DNA from: Bacteroidota bacterium
GTDB taxonomy: Bacteria > Bacteroidota > Bacteroidia > Sphingobacteriales > Sphingobacteriaceae
DNA: 55,978 nucleotides
Reading direction: 5' to 3'
Assembly (NCBI GenBank): GCA_013288465.1
Contig: JABDBT010000002.1
Location: 1 to 55,978 of the forward strand
Shown piece after piece: positions 1 through 8,848 of this stretch; positions within the stretch are counted from its first letter, which is position 1, and the number at the start of each line of letters is the position of its first letter. A program made the translations under genes and the position numbers. Below the pieces are notes generated by a model. The model was not told the origin of the DNA. It worked only from the letters and a program-made list of their open reading frames with translations, and ran no database searches.

Positions 1-981
1 CACATTTTGCCTTTCGTTTTTGTGTACGTTGTGGCAGGTAGAGCAATTCATGTTGGTCATGGCAAAGCATTTACTGCTTTCTAACAACTGTGTCTGGTTA
101 CCATGCACATCCATTTTTGCCGAGTCGATGTTTTGCTTTATAAATGCCACTTCCTTAAAATTAGCCAAATTATCGCCGGGTTTAAAAGTAAATATCGATT
201 TAAACATGCGGCTTTTATTACCCGAATGGCAGGTAGCACACATATCAATTTTTTGCGGGCGCGTTAATGATGCATACGTTTTGATGTACATCGCTTTTTT
301 TACTTCGGGATAGGCCAGATGGTAATTAACATGATTAGCAGCGGGACCATGGCAACGTTCACAATCAATACCAAATATTAAGGAGTTTTTGTCAAACTGC
401 TCAACCTGGTTAATGCTTTGTGTTTGCTGGGGCAGGTCTTTAATATACGAGCTATGGCACTCAAAACACCTACGGCCAATCATCCGGGTGTAATCAGCAT
501 GGGTTGTGTCAAAACCGGGGCTATTGGTCCAGCTATGTAAAGCTTTAAAGTACGACATAGGCAGCTGGTATATTTCATTGCCTTTCCAGTACAAATAGCT
601 TTCGGCCTTTACGCTGCCAAAGGCAATATCAAAAGGCTCAGCAGCAATCTCCTTTCCTTTATCATAGGCAACCTGGTAAATACCGCCGTTGCGCTTTTCC
701 ATTACTACTTTTGAATCTTTATTAAAATAAAAAGTGTTGGCATTTTCAGCAAAGCTGCCGTTTATGTTTTGTATAGATGCCGGGCGCGAAGAAGTAAAAT
801 GTGCCGTATGGATATAACTGTCATACACATTTTTATGGCATTTTATACAGGTGGATGATCCGGCAAATATATCTCCGCGCGGATCGGGCTTATCGCTATT
901 AGAGGTAAGGCACTGCGAAAAAATAATGACCAGCGGAACTGCAAAAATCAAAATCAGAAACAGTTTTCTATTATTCTTCAT
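1..981 (-). CDS. Multiheme c-type cytochrome (five CxxCH), C-terminus cut by window edge
   Basis: Read directly from the minus strand; the frame is open from the ATG at 981 to the window edge (327 codons, no stop). The N-terminus is basic then hydrophobic (about residues 6-22) and ends near Cys24, so it is an export signal, possibly of a lipoprotein although the FSQC box is poor. Five heme-binding CxxCH motifs are visible at about residues 45 (CIKCH), 172 (CFECH), 207 (CERCH), 248 (CATCH) and 313 (CSTCH). The spacing resembles the cytochrome c554-like multiheme proteins of Bacteroidota, periplasmic or surface electron carriers. The electron partner is unknown. It lies downstream of and codirectional with the glucan locus but is separated by an inverted repeat, so cotranscription is doubtful. 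More hemes may follow beyond the edge. Confidence 0.85.
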   Translation of the reverse strand, partial: MKNNRKLFLILIFAVPLVIIFSQCLTSNSDKPDPRGDIFAGSSTCIKCHKNVYDSYIHTAHFTSSRPASIQNINGSFAENANTFYFNKDSKVVMEKRNGGIYQVAYDKGKEIAAEPFDIAFGSVKAESYLYWKGNEIYQLPMSYFKALHSWTNSPGFDTTHADYTRMIGRRCFECHSSYIKDLPQQTQSINQVEQFDKNSLIFGIDCERCHGPAANHVNYHLAYPEVKKAMYIKTYASLTRPQKIDMCATCHSGNKSRMFKSIFTFKPGDNLANFKEVAFIKQNIDSAKMDVHGNQTQLLESSKCFAMTNMNCSTCHNVHKNERQNV

Positions 982-1001
982 CAGTCTGGTTATTAGAGTC
1001 A

Positions 1002-1149
1002 AGAACCAAGAGTCAAGAATCAAGAATCAAGATAGAAAGTAAAAACGAACTTGTTATTGTCCTATACAGACATAATCAGCCTTAGTCTTTTCTTTTTTTG
1101 TTGGCCTCTTCACTATTATCTTGATTCTTGGCTCTTGACTCTTGGTTCT
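1002..1149. repeat. 33-bp imperfect inverted repeat of AGTCAAGAATCAAG-type words
   Basis: Arms 1002-1034 and 1117-1149 are inverted copies with only two differences. Each arm is itself a degenerate tandem of the word CAAGA(A/G)TCAAGA. It fills the gap between the cytochrome start and the GH30 stop. In RNA it would form a long stem and could limit read-through from the GH30 gene, but no T-tract follows, so a terminator role is only inferred. Confidence 0.7.
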
Positions 1150-1155
1150 AATTAG

Positions 1156-2604
1156 TTATTGAACAATAAGTGTTGTTATTGAATGTGGCAAACTGGTTGT
1201 ATTTGCCGCCATCCCTTTTATCCATAAATTATATGGCAACTTCTCGTCGGTTTCATTTAATACGATAACAACCAGCTGCTTGTTGCGGTTTACAAAAGCG
1301 GTGGTTTGTAATTGGTCCCTGTTTGATGAGCTTATTACCCTTTTTGCTCCCGGCCTTATAAATTTAGAAAAATGCCCGATATAATAAAAGGAATTCATGT
1401 AAGTAAGTTCGCCGGTCTTGGTATCAGCATGTATAGGCGCGAAACAAAAATTGCCTGCATGGTTGGGGCCGCCGTTTTCGTCCAGCAGGATGTTCCAGTC
1501 TGTCCAGCCAACTACGCCATTGTTAAAATCGTTCACCATTGATTTTCCGTATAACTCGCCCCATTTCCAGTCGCTTATAAGCTTAGAGTCAAAACGGTCG
1601 CTGCAACCCTCGGTAAAAAGTAAATTTTTATTTGGATAGGCTTCCTTTACCCGTTTTACATTGTCAAACACATCATGCATATACCAGTGAAAACCTGTCC
1701 CCCAAACATATTTTGCAGCCTCGGGATCATCTAATATGGTGCTTGCCCGCTGGTATATCAGGTCGCGGTTATGGTCCCAAATAATTAGTTTTTTATCGCT
1801 AAGCCCGCCTTTATGTAAGGTTGGTCCCAAATAATTTTTTACAAAATCGCGCTCGTCCTCGGCGGTGTACATGCACGACTCCCATTTTTGGTTAGCCATA
1901 GGTTCGTTTTGCACCGTTAACCCCCAAATGGGCATCCCCAGTTTTTCATACGTTTTAATAAACTTAATGTAAACATTAGCCCAGGCCTGGTCAAACTCGG
2001 GCTTTAATTTACCGCCGTGCAGCATGTCATTATTTGTTTTCATCCATGCGGGCGGGCTCCACGGCGATACAAACATTGTTAACTTCCCGCCTGCCGCCGC
2101 TATAGCCTCTTTTATTAAAGGGATGCGGTATTTTTTATCATGATCTACATTAAAGGTTTTAAGCGATGCGTCATTATCGGCCATATAGGTATAGCTATCG
2201 CTCGAAAAATCACAGCTTTGAATTTGTGTGCGGGCAAGTGTATAACCTATACCTGTTTTTGTATTATAATACGCGTTTAAAATTTCCTGCTGCTTTTGTT
2301 TAGGCAGTTTATAAAACGTTTCGGCTGACGCATCGGTTAAAGCGCCGCCAATGCCTAAAACAGATTGGAACGTTTTACCCGGATCAACAAAAATACACGC
2401 TTCCGTTTCGAGCGGTTGCTTATGTTCCTTAAAACTCAGCGACCCGGTTTTTGATAAACGAAGGTTTGTGTTTTTTGCCGTGGTATATACTGTAACCGAT
2501 GTGTTTTTAACCGATGTATATTGGGCGCCTGCTTTTACAATGATCTGCGCTTTAACTCCTACAAAGCAAGCACCGAGTGATAAAATTAAGATGGTCTTTC
2601 TCAC
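1156..2604 (-). CDS. GH30 family glycoside hydrolase, secreted (probable endo-beta-1,6-glucanase)
   Basis: A 482-residue protein with an N-terminal signal peptide ending near VKAQ (residue 20). The GH30 (beta/alpha)8 fold is indicated by GIGGALTDAS near residue 85, the acid/base motif VQNEP with Glu234, and the nucleophile motif LFTEG with Glu332; a C-terminal beta domain follows. GH30 enzymes act on beta-1,6-glucan, glucosylceramide or xylan. In a locus with GH3 and GH16 a beta-1,6-glucan backbone or branch is the best guess. The start codon is GTG at 2604: the preceding codon is TAA and no Met lies in the signal region, so no other start is possible. It is the last gene of the locus, 25 bp after the GH3 stop. 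Confidence 0.9.
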   Translation of the reverse strand: MRKTILILSLGACFVGVKAQIIVKAGAQYTSVKNTSVTVYTTAKNTNLRLSKTGSLSFKEHKQPLETEACIFVDPGKTFQSVLGIGGALTDASAETFYKLPKQKQQEILNAYYNTKTGIGYTLARTQIQSCDFSSDSYTYMADNDASLKTFNVDHDKKYRIPLIKEAIAAAGGKLTMFVSPWSPPAWMKTNNDMLHGGKLKPEFDQAWANVYIKFIKTYEKLGMPIWGLTVQNEPMANQKWESCMYTAEDERDFVKNYLGPTLHKGGLSDKKLIIWDHNRDLIYQRASTILDDPEAAKYVWGTGFHWYMHDVFDNVKRVKEAYPNKNLLFTEGCSDRFDSKLISDWKWGELYGKSMVNDFNNGVVGWTDWNILLDENGGPNHAGNFCFAPIHADTKTGELTYMNSFYYIGHFSKFIRPGAKRVISSSNRDQLQTTAFVNRNKQLVVIVLNETDEKLPYNLWIKGMAANTTSLPHSITTLIVQ

Positions 2605-2629
2605 TTATTAAATTTCTATAGCTGAATAA

Positions 2630-4792
2630 TTATAAACTTCCTTTACCGGTTAACCTGATATCCCTTGACGAACTGCCCACAACAAAATCAAAAACGCCGG
2701 GGTCCATTACCCATTTTTCTTTAACATCATTATAATATTGAAAAGCGTCTTCGTTCAACGTAATCGTCACCTTCTTTTCTTCACCGGCTTTTAAAAACAC
2801 CTTTTCAAAACCCTTTAATTCTTTTTCGGGGCGGGGCAGTTTCAATTTTTCCTGCTTCACATATAGCTGCGCAGTTTCGGCACCCGCCACGCTGCCGGTG
2901 TTTTTAACGTTGAAAGTTATGGTTGCTTTTTTGCCGGCTGTATGTACCTGCAGGCCGCTATATTTAAAGTCGGTATAGGATAACCCATGCCCAAAGGCAA
3001 ATTGCGGCGCTACTTTATAGGTATCATAATAACGATAGCCTACATAAATATCGTCGGTGTAGTTTACGGTAACGCCATTGCCGGGATATTCGCCCAGTTT
3101 ATGAGCAGGCTCGTCTTCCAGTTTTTTAGGGAACGACATCGGTAACTTACCCGATGGGTTTACCTGCCCGAAAATGATCTTTGCCAGCGCGTTGCCGCCT
3201 TCCATACCGGGGTACCAGGCTTGCAAAATACCCGGTGTTTCAGTTATCCATTGATTCATATCAATAGGGCCGCCGCCCATTAAAACCACTACGGTTTTTG
3301 GGTTAGCCTTTAAAACAGCTTTTATCAGTTCGTCCTGGCCAAACGGCATTAGCATATTTGACTTATCGGTGTCTTCTGCATCGTAGGCATTGTCTTTCCA
3401 GTCGGTATAGTTATAACCATGCGTCCATCCGCCCACCACGATTGCTACATCCGCGTTTGCTGCTGCATCCGCCGCCTGTTGTATTAAAGCATGGTCGGCA
3501 ACCGCGCCCCGCTCAATTTTATAGCCTTGCGCATAAGTTATTTTTACGTTTTTCCCTGCAATGTTCTTTAAGCCTTCCAGCGGCGTAACTTCGTAAAAAG
3601 CTTTTATTTGCGAGCTTCCGCCACCCATGGCCTGCTTCCTCTCGGCATTGTAACCAATAACAGCAATCGATTTTACCGATGACGACAACGGCAATATTTT
3701 ACGCTCATTTTTTAATAATACAATACCTTCCTCGGCAATATTCAACGCGGTTTGCTCATGGGCTTTGGTATTATACTCACCTGCTTTTCGTTTACCGCCT
3801 ATAACATCGGTTTTAAACATTACATATAATATGCGGCGCACCTTTTCATCAATAAGGTATTCAGGCATCTTACCTGTTTTTACCAGCGTTACTACGGTAT
3901 CGCCCATAAAAAACTTACCGTAATTTACATTTGGGCGCATATCTATGTCCGATCCCATTTCCAGGTCGGTGCCGTTCCAGATAGCCTGATCTGTGCTGTG
4001 TACCGCGCCCCAATCGCTGATAACCGCACCCTTGAAGCCCCATTCTTTTTTCAGTATTTGGTTCATCAGGTAGTTGTTTTGCGTGGCCCATTGCCCCCTG
4101 AATTTATTGTATGAGCCCATCAGCGTATTAACACCACCAACGGTAACCGCAGCCTTAAACCCCGGCAGGTATATTTCATGCAGCGCCCTGTCGCTCATTT
4201 GCACATCAATGCTTTGGCGTTTGGTTTCCTGGTTGTTGGCAATAAAATGCTTTACACAAGCCGATATACCCTGATCCTGCACACCCTTGATATACCCCAC
4301 CGCCATTTTCGAGATCAGGTAAGGGTCTTCGCTTTCATACTCGAAATTGCGTCCATTTAGCGCTGTGCGGATAATGTTAATGCCGGGGCCAAGTATTACA
4401 TCCTTGCCTCTATAATTAGCTTCGCTGCCCAATACAGCGCCAAAATCATAGCCCAGTTTGGGGTTCCAGGTGGCGGCCAAACAAACGCCGGTAGGCAGGT
4501 AGGTGCCTGCATCATTAACCCCTTTTTGCGTATCATACGTGCGGCCATGCTCCAACCGTACACCATGCGGCCCGTCGGACATTACAAACTCGGGGATACC
4601 CAAACGCGGCACCCCTGCCGAAGTGAACGATGAGTTGCCATGTATCATGCCCACCTTTTCCTGCAGGGTCATTTGTTTAATGAGTTTATCTGTTTTAGTT
4701 GCTATTTCCGCATCAGTATATTTAGTTTGAGCTTTAACAAAGTTTGTTGCAAGACAAAAAATTAAAGAGAAAACAAGTGTTGGTTTAGTCAT
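2630..4792 (-). CDS. GH3 family beta-glucosidase, secreted
   Basis: About 720 residues from the ATG at 4792; the codon two upstream is only a TTG. A signal peptide ends near VKAQ. The layout is that of a three-domain GH3 enzyme: an N-terminal barrel with SDGPHGVR, KHFIANNQE and the nucleophile motif VISDWGAVH (Asp about residue 260), then the alpha/beta sandwich (ending near GKLPMSFP), then a C-terminal fibronectin-III-like domain (PEKELKGFEKVFLKAGE). GH3 enzymes release glucose from the non-reducing ends of beta-linked oligosaccharides. Here it would finish digestion of glucan fragments, probably in the periplasm. It sits between two GH30 genes in the same direction. Confidence 0.92.
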   Translation of the reverse strand: MTKPTLVFSLIFCLATNFVKAQTKYTDAEIATKTDKLIKQMTLQEKVGMIHGNSSFTSAGVPRLGIPEFVMSDGPHGVRLEHGRTYDTQKGVNDAGTYLPTGVCLAATWNPKLGYDFGAVLGSEANYRGKDVILGPGINIIRTALNGRNFEYESEDPYLISKMAVGYIKGVQDQGISACVKHFIANNQETKRQSIDVQMSDRALHEIYLPGFKAAVTVGGVNTLMGSYNKFRGQWATQNNYLMNQILKKEWGFKGAVISDWGAVHSTDQAIWNGTDLEMGSDIDMRPNVNYGKFFMGDTVVTLVKTGKMPEYLIDEKVRRILYVMFKTDVIGGKRKAGEYNTKAHEQTALNIAEEGIVLLKNERKILPLSSSVKSIAVIGYNAERKQAMGGGSSQIKAFYEVTPLEGLKNIAGKNVKITYAQGYKIERGAVADHALIQQAADAAANADVAIVVGGWTHGYNYTDWKDNAYDAEDTDKSNMLMPFGQDELIKAVLKANPKTVVVLMGGGPIDMNQWITETPGILQAWYPGMEGGNALAKIIFGQVNPSGKLPMSFPKKLEDEPAHKLGEYPGNGVTVNYTDDIYVGYRYYDTYKVAPQFAFGHGLSYTDFKYSGLQVHTAGKKATITFNVKNTGSVAGAETAQLYVKQEKLKLPRPEKELKGFEKVFLKAGEEKKVTITLNEDAFQYYNDVKEKWVMDPGVFDFVVGSSSRDIRLTGKGSL

Positions 4793-4819
4793 TATCAATA
4801 TTTATTAATTGGTGTTTAA

Positions 4820-6307
4820 TTACCAGGTATAAGTTGCAACCGCGCCATTGTTTAAAGTGCTGGTTACTATTTTCGAATTAAATTTTATGTTAAATGTTTG
4901 CGTATTGCCGCTGCTGTTTAATACGATAAGCACTTTTGAGCCATTGGTATTTTTAAAGGCCACGTTAGGCAGTGTGGTTGAAACATCAGACGCTATCCTA
5001 ACCGCGCCAGGCCTTACAAATTTTGAGGCATGTGCAATAATGTAATAAGAAACGTTGCGCGTAACGTATGGCGAATTAATGGTCACCGCGCCCTGGCAGG
5101 TACCGCAGCCGCCGTTGGTATGCGGCCCATAGCTGGCATCCGAAGCCAAATTCCATTCAATTACGTTGCGGCTCCAGTTGCGTGTTGCGCCCACAATTAA
5201 ATTGGTAACATGCCAATTTAAATCGCCGCTAAATGTGCCTGAGGAGAATGTAGCCTGCTCGGTAAAATAAAGGTTTTTATTAGGGAACCCGGTGTGTACT
5301 GATGACATTGCCGAAATATTGCCGGCATATAAATGGAACGCAGAGCCATCAACAAATGGGTTTGCGGCGGCATCGTTTAATACCGCTATCGGGTATTCCG
5401 GGTGATCGCAGTTATGATCATAACAAATTATCTTAGTTTTTATGTTTGCCGCCTGGAAAGCCGGGCCCAAATTGGTTTTAATAAAGGTGGTTTCGTCTGT
5501 TGCCTGCATCACCATAGCGGGATTATTATTGGCATTTAAGGGCTCGTTTTGTGGGGTTATAGCATCAATAGTAATACCCTGCGCAGCCATAGCCTGTATG
5601 TATTTTACAAAGTAATTAGCGTAAGCAGTAAAGTATTGCGCTTGCAGGCTACCACCCGAAAGATTGTTGTTGGTTTTCATCCAGGCCGGGCCGCTCCATG
5701 GGCAGGCCAAAATTTTTATGCCGGGGTTAACCGCTATAATTTTCTTTAATACCGGCACCAGGTCTGTTAGCTCCATAGCTATCGAAAAGTTTTGAAGGTT
5801 TACATCAGGGCCCTGGTCGTCATAGGTAAAGGTAGATGCGCTCATATCTGATGCGCCTATGGTTATGCGTATATAACTGATGCCAATACTGGTACTGTCT
5901 GTCGAGAAAAGTTCATTGATCAAAGCATTGCTTTGCACAGCCGGAAGGCTGTTTATCAGGGTAGCGCTTCCGCCGGTAAGCGCAAAGCCAAAACCATCTA
6001 TTGATTGATAAACACTGGTTGTATCAACATTTATGGTTGTATTTTGGTTGGTATTGGTATTGAACAACAATGCTACATTTTGTTTTTGAAGCAGTTGTGA
6101 TTGGTCGGCATTGGTAAGCCACATGCTTACATCTGTTTTAACGGGGGTTACCGGGGTTACGGGTGTAACCGGCGTAACATCACCGCCACCACCGCCTGAT
6201 TGTTTTTTGCTACAGGCTGTAAATCCGTAAATTAAAAATGAAAGGACAACGGTTGTAAAAACGAATTTATATTTAGTTGGCATATTTAGTTTTTTTAGAT
6301 AGATCAT
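4820..6307 (-). CDS. GH30 family glycoside hydrolase, surface lipoprotein
   Basis: A 495-residue protein with a signal sequence ending in a lipobox-like FTAC, then a Gly run and four VTP units before the catalytic part. A poly-Gly/VTP linker after the lipid Cys is typical of proteins displayed on the outer membrane in Bacteroidota. GH30 motifs are the acid/base PQNEP (Glu255) and nucleophile FTEQ (Glu350), with GFGFALTGGSA near the start of the barrel. It differs clearly from the other GH30 in the locus (FTEQ against FTEG), so the two probably cut different linkages or chain lengths. The first start is ATG at 6307; an ATG at about 6283 (MPTKYK) gives a more usual lipoprotein signal. Product: surface endo-glucanase, probably beta-1,6-specific. 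Confidence 0.88.
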   Translation of the reverse strand: MIYLKKLNMPTKYKFVFTTVVLSFLIYGFTACSKKQSGGGGGDVTPVTPVTPVTPVKTDVSMWLTNADQSQLLQKQNVALLFNTNTNQNTTINVDTTSVYQSIDGFGFALTGGSATLINSLPAVQSNALINELFSTDSTSIGISYIRITIGASDMSASTFTYDDQGPDVNLQNFSIAMELTDLVPVLKKIIAVNPGIKILACPWSGPAWMKTNNNLSGGSLQAQYFTAYANYFVKYIQAMAAQGITIDAITPQNEPLNANNNPAMVMQATDETTFIKTNLGPAFQAANIKTKIICYDHNCDHPEYPIAVLNDAAANPFVDGSAFHLYAGNISAMSSVHTGFPNKNLYFTEQATFSSGTFSGDLNWHVTNLIVGATRNWSRNVIEWNLASDASYGPHTNGGCGTCQGAVTINSPYVTRNVSYYIIAHASKFVRPGAVRIASDVSTTLPNVAFKNTNGSKVLIVLNSSGNTQTFNIKFNSKIVTSTLNNGAVATYTW

Positions 6308-6377
6308 GGTTCACTTTTCTAACTTCATTTTGTTTGGAACAACCAAACAGTACTATCTGCAATAAGGTTTTGCGAGC

Positions 6378-7241
6378 TTAATTTTGAGGGATCATGTTAT
6401 AAAAACGCACATAATCAATCTGCATGGTTGTAGGGAAAGCGGAATCATCAACTCCTTTGGTTCCTCCCCAGCTCCCGCCTACAGCTATATTCATCAATAG
6501 GTGGAATTTTTGGTCATACGGCCAGGTAACCGGGCCACTGCCATTGTTTACATAAGTAAAAACTAAAACATTATCATAATATCCCCTTATGGCGTAAGGT
6601 GTCCAGTCTTCGCGGTATAAATGGAAAGCCGTAGAAGCAGTAGGGATATTCATCGTACTTGTTTTTGCATTGCCGGCATAATAAGTTTCATTATGCGCGC
6701 TGAAATGCACATTATTAGGGTCAAAGCCCACCATCTCCATAATATCCACCTCGCCCGAGTTGGGCCAGTTGCCATAAACATAATCATTAGGCAATGTCCA
6801 TATAGCAGGCCAGGTACCTGTGCCCGATGGCAGTATCGCCCTAACCTCAATACGGCCGTAAAGTAAACTGCCTGATCCTTTAGACACCATTCTTGCAGAA
6901 GAATAGTTCATCCCGCCTATGCTCTCTTTGCGCGCGGTTATGGTTAATATCCCGTTTGCCACACTAACGTTGTTTAATGATTTGGTATAATACTCCAGCT
7001 CACTGTTTCCCCAGCCACCGCCGCCCAGGTCGTATGTCCATTTGGAACTATCCGGCGATCCGGTATAATCAAATTCATCTGCCCACGCGGGTGTTGTTTC
7101 AAAGCTCCAGTTTTTATCAACAGGTACTACCGGAACATAAACATAAGGGGTCGAATCGGTTTTTTTTGAACAGGAAAACAGGGTGGCACTACTTAATATA
7201 ATCAACAACACATTCTTCACTTTGCTTCTCATAGGTATCAT
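6378..7241 (-). CDS. GH16 family laminarinase-like lipoprotein (endo-beta-1,3-glucanase)
   Basis: A 287-residue protein. The signal sequence ends in the lipobox LFSC, so it is a lipoprotein. The GH16 signature GEVDIMEMVG gives nucleophile Glu164, Asp166 and acid/base Glu169. WAIWTLP precedes it, and the jelly-roll strands end in DYVRFYN. GH16 proteins with this signature are endo-beta-1,3- or 1,3-1,4-glucanases. The GH30 and GH3 neighbours point to a beta-1,3-glucan with beta-1,6 branches. ATGs are available at 7241 and 7232; the second leaves more room after the hairpin just upstream, so the true start is uncertain by three codons. The hairpin at 7249-7274 probably lowers its transcription relative to susD. 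Confidence 0.9.
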   Translation of the reverse strand: MIPMRSKVKNVLLIILSSATLFSCSKKTDSTPYVYVPVVPVDKNWSFETTPAWADEFDYTGSPDSSKWTYDLGGGGWGNSELEYYTKSLNNVSVANGILTITARKESIGGMNYSSARMVSKGSGSLLYGRIEVRAILPSGTGTWPAIWTLPNDYVYGNWPNSGEVDIMEMVGFDPNNVHFSAHNETYYAGNAKTSTMNIPTASTAFHLYREDWTPYAIRGYYDNVLVFTYVNNGSGPVTWPYDQKFHLLMNIAVGGSWGGTKGVDDSAFPTTMQIDYVRFYNMIPQN

Positions 7242-7248
7242 TTAAAAA

Positions 7249-7274
7249 AGGCTGCCGGTTTATGCCGGCAGCCT
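7249..7274 (-). terminator. Intra-operon hairpin with T-tract between susD and GH16
   Basis: Perfect 10-bp arms AGGCTGCCGG (7249-7258) and CCGGCAGCCT (7265-7274) enclose a 6-nt loop. On the minus strand the stem is followed by five T. That is the structure of an intrinsic terminator, placed 13 nt after the susD stop and only a few nt before the GH16 start. Inferred role: partial termination or 3'-end protection, giving more susCD than enzyme mRNA. Confidence 0.75.
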
Positions 7275-7287
7275 GGTATAAAAGTTC

Positions 7288-8811
7288 TTATTGATATCCC
7301 GGGTTTTGAACCAGCTTGGTATTGCTCAGTTCATTTAACGGAATAGGTAGTATTTCGTTTTTATTAGCTGTAAACCCTTTAAATGATAAGGCGGTAGCAG
7401 CCTGCCCCCACCTAACAAGGTCAAACCAGCGGTGGCCTTCTAAAGCCAGCTCAAAACGGCGCTCATTATACACATTAGCTAAGGTTGCGGGTACCGGAGC
7501 CAAACCAACCCTTGCACGTACAGCGGTTAATAATGCTAACGCGCGGGTAGCGTTACTGCCCGATTGTAATAATGCTTCCGCTTCCATCAGGTAAGTATCG
7601 GCCAAACGTATCTCGATATAATCATTAGGATAGTTTAACTCAACAGTACCGGTGGCCGATTTGAATTTGGTTAACGGCGCATATTTCAAAGAGAAGTAAC
7701 CTGTGTTTTGATAGCTTGGCGTATAAGTTTTATGCTCAAGCGCCGAAAGACTGTCCAAATTTAAAATAGTGTAACCATAACGAGGATCATTGGCGGCTTG
7801 CATCGCATCATGCAATTGTTTTGTTATAGGGTTAAAGCCCCAACCACCTGCGTAAGTAGCGTCCGAAAAATCACGCGGCCCGCTCATTTGTACATATACG
7901 TTTCCTTTAAATGAGTCCCAGTTGTTCCAGCTATAATTTTGGGTAGCGGTATGCGGTATTTCAAAAATAGCCTCGCTGTTAAACTTATTATTAGGATCAA
8001 AAATAGATGCAAACTTAGCCTGCAACTGGTAATTGTAGGTAGGTGTAACACCGCCCGGAGTTGGGCCGTTTACCAAAGCAAATTCAGTAGCGGCTTGTGC
8101 CCATTTTTGTTCGTATAAATATACTTTACCTAATAAGGCTACCGCTGCACCGCCGGTTACGCGGCCGTTCTCGCTGGTTGCCACTGTTGCTGGCAAATCG
8201 GCTATAGCTGCAGTTAAATCAGACTCAATTTGGGCGTAAACTGCCGATGGTGCAGCCTGCGGCTGGTTGTAAATAACTGATGGGTCAAGCGGCTTATTAA
8301 TTAGCGGAACATTTTTAAATAACCTAACCAAGTCAAAATAATAATGCGCGCGTAAAAACAATGCCTCGCCGGTGTACCTTGTTGCCAACGCGGCACTTAA
8401 GCCGGGCACATTGCCTAATTGCGATAAAATGGTATTGGTACGGCTTACACCTAAAAAGTTAATTGTCCAGAAACCGGCCTGCGGGCCCTGGGTAGAGCTT
8501 AAAGTGTAATTGTTCCAAACCTGCCAGTCGGGCGTATCGGTTGATCCGCCGCCACCTGCATAAGCATCATCAGATGCCGAGTTAAGCGGCCCAAGCGGGC
8601 AAGTGTAAGTTTGATCGGCCCCGCCGGTTTCAGTAACCATGGGGTCATAAGCCGCTACCAGGCCCGAAAATGCTTCGGCTGGTGTTTGGTAATAGTTTGA
8701 TTCCAGGAACTCTCCTTTGGGAGTAGTTTCAAGGAAGGATTTCTTACAGGAAATAAGCACGCCCATTCCCAGCAAAAACATCCCTGTGTACTTTAAATAG
8801 TTTCTTTTCAT
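7288..8811 (-). CDS. susD: SusD/RagB family glycan-binding lipoprotein
   Basis: A 507-residue protein with the lipobox LISC (Cys22) followed by KKSFLETTPKGEF, the usual start of mature SusD proteins. TPR-like helical stretches and a C-terminus with YNERRFELALEGHRWFDLVRWG and KNEILPIPLNEL match the RagB/SusD family. SusD proteins cap the SusC barrel at the cell surface and bind the incoming oligosaccharide. It directly follows susC (37-bp gap) and precedes the GH16 gene, so the pair forms the importer of this locus. The ligand is inferred to be beta-glucan from the enzymes. Confidence 0.95.
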   Translation of the reverse strand: MKRNYLKYTGMFLLGMGVLISCKKSFLETTPKGEFLESNYYQTPAEAFSGLVAAYDPMVTETGGADQTYTCPLGPLNSASDDAYAGGGGSTDTPDWQVWNNYTLSSTQGPQAGFWTINFLGVSRTNTILSQLGNVPGLSAALATRYTGEALFLRAHYYFDLVRLFKNVPLINKPLDPSVIYNQPQAAPSAVYAQIESDLTAAIADLPATVATSENGRVTGGAAVALLGKVYLYEQKWAQAATEFALVNGPTPGGVTPTYNYQLQAKFASIFDPNNKFNSEAIFEIPHTATQNYSWNNWDSFKGNVYVQMSGPRDFSDATYAGGWGFNPITKQLHDAMQAANDPRYGYTILNLDSLSALEHKTYTPSYQNTGYFSLKYAPLTKFKSATGTVELNYPNDYIEIRLADTYLMEAEALLQSGSNATRALALLTAVRARVGLAPVPATLANVYNERRFELALEGHRWFDLVRWGQAATALSFKGFTANKNEILPIPLNELSNTKLVQNPGYQ

Positions 8812-8848
8812 AATCTAATTTTTTTAATAATTCGTTCCCTATTATATC

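Noticed and set aside
851..1042. Short plus-strand ORF
   Set aside because: Antisense to the N-terminal heme region of the cytochrome gene, which has five CxxCH motifs in frame.
1002..1149. Intrinsic terminator of the glucan locus
   Set aside because: The stem is long but has a wide loop and no T-tract; kept as a repeat only.
6331..6349. TGTTTGG/CCAAACA hairpin between the GH16 and GH30 genes as a second attenuator
   Set aside because: Only 7 bp and followed by AAATG on the coding strand rather than a T run.
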